Positions 10,878 through 22,800 of a stretch of DNA of 64,000 bases are shown in pieces. A program made the translations under genes and the position numbers. Positions within the stretch are counted from its first letter, which is position 1. The number at the start of each line of letters is the position of its first letter. Origin of the DNA: Drosophila miranda (Eukaryota > Arthropoda > Insecta > Diptera > Drosophilidae); NCBI RefSeq assembly GCF_003369915.1, contig NC_046673.1:24109718-24173717 (forward strand). The letters run 5' to 3'. A model generated the notes under the pieces. It did no database searches and had not been told where the DNA came from. It worked only from the letters and a program-made list of their open reading frames with translations.

Positions 10878-13800
10878 TTAGATCAGCGCCGTTATCAGCT
10901 TGGCCTTGAAGTTGACGAACTTCTCGCTGGTGGCGGCCACGCGCTGCAAATAGAAGGACAAGTATACGATACGATTACAAATCGAATACGATCGATAAGC
11001 GACAACTAAGTTATCGAAAAACACTCTTTGCTTACCAGAATCAAATCCTGCACCAGATTGGCCAGACCACGATTGGCCAGCACGACCAGGCGCGTCACGG
11101 GGCCGGGAATGCCCTCGGTATAGCCATCGGCATTACGGGTGCTGTCCCCGTCCGTGTCGTCGGAGCCGAGGCTGCCGCCGCCGAGGCCGCTGCTGCTGGC
11201 ACCGCCGCCGCCCACGGAGTTGGCGGCCTCATCGCCCTGCTGGGTCTGGACGCTGCCCGAGAAGAGCTAAACAGATGGAAGAGTGGAGTGCGGAGTGAGA
11301 TTAGTGGATCTCGACTGGAAAGAGGGGTTACCACTCACCCGCACCACATCGAGCAGGAAGTTGCCGGAGCCGCCGGCTCCCAGGCTATTGCCGCTGGGCG
11401 AGCCACCGGCACCGTTGCCGCTGGATCCACCGGCCAGACCCGCACCGCCGAAATTAAGGAACCTTTTGAACAGATTACTATTGGGTGGGTGTGTGCATTC
11501 ATTCCATTGGTGTGGTTTTGTTGTTTTTTGTTTTTTTTTGGTTTATTGTTTGTGAAAAGGGGATGAAAGTGTGAGATTAGTTGAGTGTCTTGGGTGGAAT
11601 TTTCACTAACAAGTTAATGCGATCGATAGACTCCAAGACTCTGTTCTATCGATAAGTGATGTGATGGCCAATTCACGGGTGTAGTCATGTGACTCCTGTA
11701 GTCCTGTACGTATTCGGAGGGCACTTACCTCTTGTTGCGGTCATCCAGCTCGGCCGTCTCCTCAGCCGAGTCGAGGGTCAGCTCATCGATGGCCGGCGAC
11801 TTGGACTCCGACTGCTGCAGATCATTGGTGCTCAATGCCTTCACATCACTGAGGCTGGCAGTTGGTGAGGAGGAGGAGGATGTGCCACTGGATGTGCTGA
11901 GTGTGGGCAGCTCGTTGTTGAAGCTCAGCTGAATGGGTTCGTTGGACTTGAGGGGAATGGGGGCCTGGGCAACCGGCGAGGACTGGGAGGCAGCGGCGGC
12001 CGCCTCCGCCTCCTTGACCTGGCGGGCCACGCGAATGGTCTCCTCAAGCTGTTTGTTAATTGCCGACAGATCGATTTGTGTATCGGTGGCGCCGTTCTGT
12101 GTTATCGGGAGATTTCAGATTGTTGCGGGTACGGGTACGGGTACGGGTACGGGTTCAGATTCGGGATTGTCATTGGTTTTTATGGTTTTTTTTTTTTTTT
12201 TTAATTTCGAATTTTGCGTTGGTTATGTGCGATTGTGTGTGTGTGTGTGTACAGAGGGAGGGGGTTGGGCAACAGGGAGCGTGGAGCAAAAGGGTTGAGG
12301 AATAAAGCATAGGATTCGGCGAAGTGTGGTGTGTTTTGTGTGTCGAGTGTCCAGTGTCGAGAGTGTGTGTGTGTGTGTGTGTATGCGTGTGGTGTGATTA
12401 ATGTGAGGTTAGGTTGAGGTAGAGAGGGAGGAATGTTATGGCATGTTGTTTTAGGCGATTTGCACAATCGATTTGTTTGATTGATCGATTCATTTCGTGT
12501 GATGAATGGATAAATGCACGTGCACAAAGGCGTTCGATGTATTTTTGTATACATTTCGATATCGATATCGATTACGATTGCAATTTCGTTTCGATTGTTG
12601 TTTGATTGTCGAATGATTTGCAGGTATCGGTTGTCAGTTATCGGTTATCAGTTTATCGTTTGATTGTTTTGTTTTTTGTGAGTTATTGATATTGCACAAA
12701 TCGAATCGGGTTTTAATGGAACATGAAAATAAAGAGAAAAAGATACAAAAATAAGCAAAAGAGAAAAACAAAAGGAGTGGAGTGGAGAAGGCAGTATAGG
12801 CAAAACGGAGCACTAAACATTAACAAAACAAAAAACCGATCCATCAAGATCAGGCGACGAGATGGCGCCAAGCCCAGGGCTCTCCGTATGGTATATAGAG
12901 TATTCGATAGTCTTAATCGGATTGCTTCAAAGTTACATATCTCTGGACTCGAGAGGAGAAATATCTATGTACAAGCACTATTGTATTGGAAGAATGGAAA
13001 TTGTTGCTCATCTGTTTGTCAACTCTTTTGTTTTTGCTTCTTTGTGCTTGAGAGCGGCAGAAAGACGATTGCAATAGACGATCAGGAATGTAGGAATGAA
13101 TAAATAAAGATATACGGATATAGATCGCTTTTGTGGATGCTTTGGATGGTGAGAAGTCGGAGATGTGAATGAGGGTACTCATGAGTATGAGGGAGGTTTG
13201 CTCTTCCCAAAAAAAAAAGAGTGACTTGTTTCGATCAATTGAGCAAAATGCATGACTCTTTTCCCAAAAATGACGAGTGGTTTTCGCAGACTGTCTGGGC
13301 ACCAAAAGTGTGGAATGAAAAATAAAATATATATTGTATAGAGAGAATGTGTCTGGAGCGAGTATGTTTTCAATAGCAAAAGTCATACGAGAGAAGGGTA
13401 GTAAACATTAATTCGGTATATTTGGAAATGTATTAAAAAAATGTCTTACACAACTAATACAATATAAATGTCAAATATATTCTTGTAAAAAAACACCTAC
13501 TAGCCTAGGGTCGAGTGAATGAGAGTGTGCATGGGAAGAGGTACAGATGTATAGAGACAGATGGAGATATAGATAAATGTAGGTAGAGGTTCTGAGTAGA
13601 GGAGAGGACAGAGGCAGATATAGTACAGTCAGAGAGAGAGAGAGAGAGAGAGACAAGCAGCGAGCTTAAGACATAGAGAGGGAGAGACAGAGACAGATAT
13701 TTCTTGTGCTTGTATGTGTGGGTGTGTGCTCAAAACCAGTGTGGGAAAAGTAATTTCAAAACAACTTTCATGTTGGTTAACAATGCTAATATTTCATTTC

Positions 13801-16800
13801 ATTTCCTTTAATATAATTTCAACATTTAAGCGAATCTGTTGGAGGGGAGGCTGTTGTGGTCACATGTGGCTGTGGCTGTGGCTGTGGTGGTGGTTGTTGT
13901 TGTTGTTGTGGTTGTTGTAGGGGGTATTCTTTTAGTCGCTGCACAAAAAAATTTAATAGATAGAAAAACCAATTTAATTGCCATTTCATCAGTTGGTAGC
14001 GGAGTTTTTTTTTTTAGTTATCTCACAGTTGTTGTAGCAAATGGAACGCACTTTTTGGTTGTGACTTTACAGCGTGTCAGTCGACTCAGTGGTGGTTGAG
14101 GTGGTGGTACTGCTGCTGCTGCTCTTATCCACCGCATCGATCTCGTTGTCATCGTCGGGCTCGAAGGTTGGCAGCTCGATGGTCACTCGTGTGCCACTGG
14201 AGTCGCTGGTAGTGGAGGAGCTACTGGAGGTGCTGTCACCCTTGCTGCTGCTACTGGTCTCGTCATCGTCGTCGTCGAAGTCCGCATCGAAGCTGGTCCT
14301 TGCCGCATTGGCGCTGTTGCCCTGGATGGCCGTCCGGAGCACCGTGGGCCCTAGGGTGCGCAGCAGCTTGGAGATGATGCGGTTCGCTTGCTCATCGATT
14401 TGCTACAACAACCAGGAATCATCGATGGCGGTTTCGGTTTCGGATTCGGTGTGTGTGTGTATCGCAGGTGGCAGGTGGCAAGTGCATAGGGGGCGGTTGT
14501 TGGGAGATTAGTTTACTTGAGTGTTGTTACATGCATGGGAGGGGGGGAGGTGTGGAGTGTAGTGGGTCAGGGGGTCTTTGCTGAAAGGAACTTGGAATTG
14601 GGCTGGGGTCTCTAGGGTATATCAACGATAAGAATGCGCAACAAATGTGGTGTGGGTGACATCTACAAGGATATCCAATGGTTCGAGTGATGTCAAGGTG
14701 GCTTGTGACTGGAATGTGGTTCAATGTTGGTTCAGAAACGGTTCAACAAGTGGCTCTCTAGATACATTTCTAGAGAGAACGAAGTCCCAGTAATTGTTTG
14801 AAACATGCTGGAATCGTGGTTAAATCAGAAGCTTCAAAAGCAGATTAGGTACGCACCATCATCGAAACGGTTTCTACCAGATTTATACGATGTGGATTAA
14901 AGTTCTTTAGATTTGAAATTCCTTCTTGACCCACCATTACGAACCTTTCCACCGTTGAACCGTTTTCAAATTTCAATCGAGAACGATGAATGGAAATGCT
15001 TTCTGCTAAATGATGTTTCGATGATGCCTTCTCCTTCTTCTTCTTCTTCTGTGAATGTTCTTGTAGCTGTTTTTGTTGTTGTTTTTGTTGTTATTTCTGT
15101 TGGAGTGGTTGTTGTTGCTTTTCTAGTTGTTGTTGTTGTTGTTTTTGTTGTTGTGGTGGTGGTTGTTGCTTTAAATCCTTAGCACTTTTTCAGATCAATC
15201 AAATACTGGCAATAATTTCGTTATGTTGCCCGTTGTTGTTGGTGCAAGGGAGGTTGTTGTTGTTGTTGTTGTTGGAGATGTGGTTGTTGTTGTTGTTGTT
15301 AGATTATCTCTGGTTGTAATAAAATAATTGGTAGAATTTAATAAACGATTGATATCGGCGATGATGGTTAGCAATTGTGGTTCGTCGATGCTATTGTTGT
15401 TGGGAAACTGGATGGCGGCTTTGGTAGGTACTGGAGGGGGATTTTCAGAAGAGGTTGTGGTGGTGGTAGTTGTGGTGGCTTTTGTTGTTGCTGGCGCTGT
15501 TGTAGTAGTCGCTGGCTCCAGGGAGCGCGGCAACAACTGGCTCGGAATCTCCACACTTTCGGTGGTGGTGGTGGTTGAGGTGGTTGTGGTGGAGGTGGGA
15601 CTGGGACTATATGAAGATGCTACTAAAGTGGGTAGGCTATCACCTTTAGTTGTCGTCGTCGTCGGCGTCGGAGTCGTTGTCTCTGGCTCAAATGTCGGCA
15701 AATCGATCTTCACCCGCGAGCTGTCGTCGCTGCCGTTCACCTTATTGGTGGCTGCTGCTGCTGCACCACTCGAGCTGCTGCTCGGTGCCACTTCGTCATC
15801 GTCATCGTCATCATCGAAATCGGCATCGAAATCAGCATCGAAATCGCTGCCTGGCGTCGTCATGCGTCCGCCTGCACCGCCTGCACCGCCGACACCACCG
15901 GCACCGCCGCGATTGCCGGCCAGTATGCTAGTGAGCAGGCCGGGACCGGCCACCCGGATCACCTGGGCTATAATGCGATTGACTATCGAGTCGATTTCCT
16001 ATCGGGAGAGCACAAGAAAATATGCAACAAAAACTTTCAACACACTCGAAAACTGAGCTCCATGATTGCTTGGTGGATGATGATTCTTTGGTGGTTGGTG
16101 GTGGTGCTCCCCACATGAGATGCTGATGCTGATCTTTGTTGTCGATAGTGTCGGTTTATTGTTTATCGATATTTCTGTTGCTGATTGCTGACTGATTCAT
16201 TGATGATGAGTTCTTTGGCCAATTTTTGAATGGTTTTGTCTCTTGGTTTTTTTTTAGTTTTTGTTTTTTGGTTTTGATCGTTTGCTGAAAACTCGAAGTG
16301 AGATTCGTATTGCTGGGCTATATGTGTGGGTTAGTTGGATTTAATTGTTGTGTCTGTGTTGTGGCGTGTTGGTTCTTGGTGGTGCTGGCATGCGGAGAAG
16401 TGGCTGGTGGTGGCGGGGTGGGTTGAGTGCACTTTTGCCAAGCCCCAGGGACATGCAAATCGAGGAGAATCGAGGGAGTGGGCAAATCCAGCTACTAGTC
16501 CACTAATACCCGATATCAGAATGTGCCAATGCGTGGTTCGGGGAATGCCTTAAGCTATATCTATGTATAGAACTATATATTGGTTAGATTTTCGGGCTGG
16601 GGCTGGGCTCCTTGGTCTGGCCGGCAAACTCCCCATCGGGTTCAAAGCGGGTCAACTCCTCGGGTAGGCTCTCATAGTCCTTATCGCTGGACGGTCGCTC
16701 ATCTTTGTCACCATTTTTGTTGTCGGAATCGGAATCGGTATCGGTATTGGTAGTGGTATCGGTATCGGTATCGCTATCATCCTCATCCGACGGATGTCTC

Positions 16801-19800
16801 AGGATTGTCGGATCAAATTGTGGATTGAGAACCGTCCCGAGGACGATGGGCCCGACGCGTGCCAGCACATTATTGACTAGACGATTGATTTGCATATTGA
16901 TCTCCTACACGGAACACATATTTCATTTCGTTTGATTTAGTTGAGGTGTGACTGATTGATTGATTGATTGATTGATTGAGTGATTGCCTAGCCCTAGTCT
17001 AGTCTGGGTCTGGGTAAGAATTGAGTTAAGTGTCTGAGAGTGGGGGCTTGTGAAGACAGACAGAGGGAGACCAGAGAGAGAAAGGGGGACGGGGTCTGAT
17101 ATACATAGTATATAGTTCGATTCATACCTTGGTTATATCCGGAAACAGTTCACGCAGCAATCCAATCGTTCTTTTATTGCGATCGGCTATCAATTGTTCT
17201 TGATCTTTGGCGCCCAATGTCAAGACATCGATTTCCTGTAAAAAAAAACAATGAAATAATCAGACTATCGTAAGAGTTAGAGTTAGAGTTAGAGCGTCTC
17301 CCACTTGTACGTCTATTGCATAATCTGGCAGAGAGGCAGCTGAGGAAGATGAAGTCAAAGAAAGAAAACAACAACAAAAATGCCCCGAAGTGGCCGCAAA
17401 TTGACAAAAAAAAAGAAACTTTCACTTTAGACAATGAGTCTCTCAGCCTTTGGCTCAGTGACTCTGGCCCTGCCACTGCCCCTGCCACTGCCACTGCCAC
17501 TGCCCCTTGTGTCATTTGTGCAATCAAGTTTCAAGTGTAAATTGTAATTTGTAATTTGTGATTTGTATGTGGTTTGTTTTGGCCTCTTCCCTGTGGTTTC
17601 TTCTATCGCTGCAAGCCTTTTCCTGCACCACATTGGGCTCCTGAGCCACTAAGTGGGTGGCTCTTGAGCCCGAGGCAGGGCACAGCTTCAGCTTCAGCTT
17701 CAACTTCAGCTTCAGCCTCTCCGACAGCGAAATGACTTTACAAAAACGTTGTTAACGTTAATGGGCTATTCCGAGCAGAAACAACAACAACTCTCAGCTA
17801 AGCTTTGAAAATATTGCACAATAAATTATGAAAATTGCATTAAAATTGCATTTTGTGGGGGAGTGGGTGGAATGAATGAATCACTGAATCACTGAATAGG
17901 TGAATGGGTGAGTGGCTGGGGTAGGCAGCAACTAACTTGGACAATCAACAGCACGAGTCACTAAACATGCAACAGCAACAGCAGCAGCACCAACCACTTC
18001 TTAGTCGCAGCAGCAATTGTCAAGGTGCCAGGTGCTGGGGACGGGGACGGGGACGGGGACCGGGACGGTGAATGGAGGAATGGGGCGCCCAAGCAGCACA
18101 ATCTAATAATATACCATCAACACTTTAACAATTGGAAAAGTTTCTTCCGCCCCTCCAACTTTTCTCTAAGAAACAGACGAGGGCAGGAGCAGGAGCAGAG
18201 GGACAGGAGCAGGGGCAGAGGCAGAGGTGTCCATTTCAATATCGGACAATGCAAGAAGATAAAACCCACTCAAAGTTGTTTATGCGATACTCTAAGCGAT
18301 AGAAGCCTTTGCGATCTGTAGAGGGTTTTCGATATTTCCTCTGAAGCTGGCTCTAAACATTGTTGGAAGGCGGGATCTATTGAAATACTATATATAGTCT
18401 CTGCGAGTACTATCTGTACTGCATCTGGGATTAGTATCTCCGCTGCATACAATGTACCTATTGTTTGTTCAAGGATTGAGAGCTTCCTATTGTATTTAGT
18501 TTGAATAATGAATAGTCTTTTATTGGAGGTATTTGCCTTTGTTATGTCTGTACTTTTTCCAAGTAGAAACTATAGAAAATTATAGCAAAGCCCGGCTGCA
18601 AACCCCATCTGTATGTCCCATGCCCCATGCCCCATTCCCCCATTTCATTTCGGCAGAGTATCGCAATGCAATTGTCACGTTTTCCAAACTGGCAAAACTT
18701 TCGGAATGCTTCGCGCAGAGAGCTACTTAAAGGTAAAAGATTCGAAGCGGAATGGCCCCAGTCCCAGACCCCAGACCCAGTGCCGGTCCCAAATCATTCT
18801 CGGGGCTCATTCAGCTGAGAGTGTGGCTCCTCCTGCTGTTGCAACCCTCCCCTGATGTTGCTTCTCTGCTCTGCTGTTGCAGTGTTTAATTGACTCAAAA
18901 GTCGGTGCGGAAGTTGACTTTTACACGCGGGCGGAAGTCAGCAAGCAGCAGCGAAGATGATTACGATTATGATTATGATGATGATGATGATGATGATGAT
19001 GATGGGGCGGAGACATGGCATAAAGTAAACTTTTGCTAGTTTCGCCAACAAACTGTTGCCACTTGCCACTTGCCATCTGGCAGTCCCTGTCTCCGCCACT
19101 CTGCCACTCTGCCACAGTGCCTCTCTGAAGTACTCATCATATTTTAAGCTGTCTGTCAGTGTCAGTTTAGTGCGACAATTGTTTGGATAGACAGACAGAC
19201 ACAGACAGAAAGTACTTGGAAGCAAAAGTTGCCATTTTTATGGGACATCTTAATGAATTTCAAATGAGTTCAAGTCCAGGAGGCAGCACCGGCCAACGTC
19301 ATTAAAGCGAATGCTATGAATTTTAAGCAGCTGCCCCCCAAGTCCCGAGCCACAAAGCACCGAGCCCCAAGCCCCAAGCCCCAAGTATGTTGGGAATTTC
19401 AAGACAAACGCGGAAGAAGCGACTGCCCCTGCCACTAAATTGGCAGGCGGGCAGCTCGTAGGCTTACAAATGTATGTACATGTGTGATATGTACATAAAT
19501 ATGAATATATGTCGGATTTTCTGCAGAACTCGGATCTGCGATTGGTGGGCAATGGACAAACTATCAGACGCCACTGCTCTCTTAGCATTGCAAAACCCTA
19601 GCTCAGTGAAACCATCTCTCAGTGAAATCTTGAGCAGCAAGCAGACCAAAATACGCCGGGAATAATATCCCGTCGGATCCCAGTCCGACGTATGTATAAC
19701 AGAATCGAATGGACTATTGACTGGGGCTGCTCACGCGGCCATCTCTAGCTCCATGCCGCTCCTAATCGATTCGAACGCTCCACTCAAGCCAGAGCCAGCC

Positions 19801-22800
19801 AGTGATAAAGAAAAAAGCAAAATCGAAAATCGTTTTTAAATAGGCTCCAACAGACAGCCATAGCCAGACAGCCATAGCCGTAGCCGTAGCCGTAGCCATA
19901 TCAATTGCCTTGACCTTAACCAACTTAAGGCGACTCTAAACTTAATAAAAAATGCCACAAATAACTGTCATACACATACGTATACACATATATACATATA
20001 TAGCTATCTATATGGCTACATGGCAGTCGTTTGCGTATTCGTTTATGAAAAAAAACCTCCAAAAGCAATCAAAGGCGAAGTCGAGTCGAAAACTAGATTC
20101 GATAAGCGACAAATTACGCATAAATTAGCTATGCAAAAAAACAATTTGGTATTTGAAATAAAAAAAATATTTTGCTTCAAAAGAAAAAATCAAATGCAAA
20201 AAGAATCGACGAGTATCAGCGAGAAGGAAGCTCGAAACTCCACTTTGGACATTGACTAACACTGTCCTAGGGCTTAGCCAACAGGATTGAACAGTTGCTA
20301 GCTAAGTGCCTCCAGCCGTGGCCACAAAAATCAATTTAATTGCAAATGCGACCCCCCGTCATAGTGCGTGGCGTGTCGGCGGTGGTCGAAGTGCTGCTAA
20401 ATGCTGCTTAATGCTTAGGCCACTTGCCAGCCAGTTAAAGGCCTTGCTCAAGCAGCAGCAGCAGCAGCAGCGAAGCTAATAAAAAATACACGACACAATT
20501 AAATTAAATTAAATTTAAAAAAAAAACTGAGAAAAACTGGAATTCGAATTCGAAAATGAATAAATCAAATCATTGGATCATTGAATCATTGGATTGGATA
20601 ATGCCCCGGTATTAATTATTCTCAGGAGTTTGCCAATAGCCAAACCAAACATTTACCTCTTGCCTTCAGAGAGGGTATATTCAGGATCAGCATCACCCTC
20701 CAGGATTCACCCTGCTCAATCCTGCAGCCAGTAAATAGGGTCTTCTGCTCCTCCAATAAAAGACGGGGATGGGGCAAGGGTGCACTTCGATTTGGAGCCG
20801 CCAAATCTAGTCTTTCATTTCGGTTTGCTACTTCATGACTGAAAAGGCAGCGCGCGTCTCGTTTGGTACTTAACAAAAATGCAGCTACCAACAAATTGCC
20901 AGAGCTACGAGTAAGCCCCCCCCCCCCCCCCCCATCCCCCATCGCCCATGCCCCGAGTGCAGTTACCACAAATTGCGATTGACAATGCGGCGGCATATGC
21001 GTGATATGTGTGCAACAGACCGACCACCGGTGCAGGAGTGGCAGGAGGGGCAGGAGGGGCACGCAGGGAGTCTAATCTTATACAAGCGGATAGTCTGCCG
21101 AGGGGATGGGGTGTGGCGGGGGACTTGCACTTGGCAAGGAATCAAAAACGCTGTCGTTTGTGGGTGCAAAACCAAAGAGAAGATGACAGTGATACTGACA
21201 AAGAGAGTTCGAGAGGGAAAGATGGTTTTGGGGCACAAAAAGAAAAGCATATTAGTGGGGGGAAGGGGTACGGTAATTGTCCCTTTTGTTGTACCCCCTC
21301 ATCGAGTCCAAGTCCAAACTGTTTGCCAATGAAGGAGAGTGTAAGCGAGTATATGCGATTGGGATATCTGATCAGCATAGCCAACAGGATAAGAATAACG
21401 GATAACGGATAACGGATAAGGGATAAGTGTATGACAGTGTTTGCGTTGTGTCCCCGGGGCAACCGGTTGTTGTTATGTCATTTGAGCCACGTGCTGGGGC
21501 GCCAAGGAAGCCAGAAAAACGAACAAAACGAACAAAACGAACAGAAAAAAATAAAGAAAAGAGACCCGGTCACAGTCACAGTCACAGTTACAGTGCCAGA
21601 CAAATAGACAGACAGACAGACAGACCAAACAAAATAGCAACTGCTGCCGCTGCTGCTGGCACACACAATACGATTCGTACGAGAGCACAATGGAGATATC
21701 ATTGCAGTTGACATCGCTGCTGCATCAGAAAAGGAAAACGGAAAATTGTCCATAGATGTGGTGCCTCCTCTTCCATAGAGCTACTTAGTGGTTAAGGGCA
21801 GGGGAGGGGGGAGGGGGGAGGGGGCCTGGTTCAATCATCATTGTCATCCTCTCGTTAAATGATTTATGGCGCAAGGCATGTCAACACGCCGAGATGAACA
21901 TCATCTGAAGACAGCCGTCCTCCACGCCCTAGACAATACAGATATGGATAGCTATAGCTATAGCTATGGCGTGTGGGTCTATACTCTATACCTAAAAGTG
22001 AGTAAGTATATACTATATCGGCATCATTATCGTATCATCGTTTTGTTTGGGCTACATTTTGACCTAGTTTTTGCTTTCAGCCAAAGCCAAAGCCGCAGCC
22101 GCAGCCACAGCCACAGCCAAATTGGGCAATGACAAACGCTTACAACTTTGTTTAAAATTTTCGTTTGGGTTTTGGAATTTTTGTGGGCCCCTAAGTAGAT
22201 GTAGATGTAGATGATATTTCAAAACGCGTGGGCGATGCTCTTAAACGTACCGAGTGGAGCAATCAAAAGGTTGAACAACTATTGGACGATGGAACCCGAG
22301 ATTGATTTTAAGAAGGGAGTTTATCTATGCAGATGTCCTTTGAAAGTGTTTAAAGCCTTCACAAATACAAATCAAATACTCGGATCTAATGCAATGTTTG
22401 GCAAATAAATATTTATAAACAAAAAAGAAGGGAGGGGGACCAGTGCAGACCAGAAATTTGTGCAAATTTGTTGCACAAAGTGAAAGCCACAGAAATTGAC
22501 ATAAAACAATGCTAAAACGCAGACCGAACAAAAGAGTTTTTGGGTAACAAATTAGCACAGGGGCTGGCCAGGGAGTGTTAATTGGCCAGCACAATGGTCC
22601 ATGCTGCATGCTCTATGATCCATGGAGGCTTTGACGATGATCGAGCACGAAACTGTGGCCGTAATGAAAATGAAACTGAAATTTAAATTGAATTGGGCAG
22701 TGGGAATTGTCGGGGAATTGTCGGGGAATTGTCGGGGAATTGTCGGGGAATTGTCTCGATGGCAATTAAGTAATAAAATAACAGAGAGCTGCTGCTGCTG

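Noticed and set aside
15328..16056. 242-residue plus-strand frame rich in valine and serine
   Set aside because: It is the antisense of the repeat-coded alternative exon B; valine runs come from the GTT repeat.
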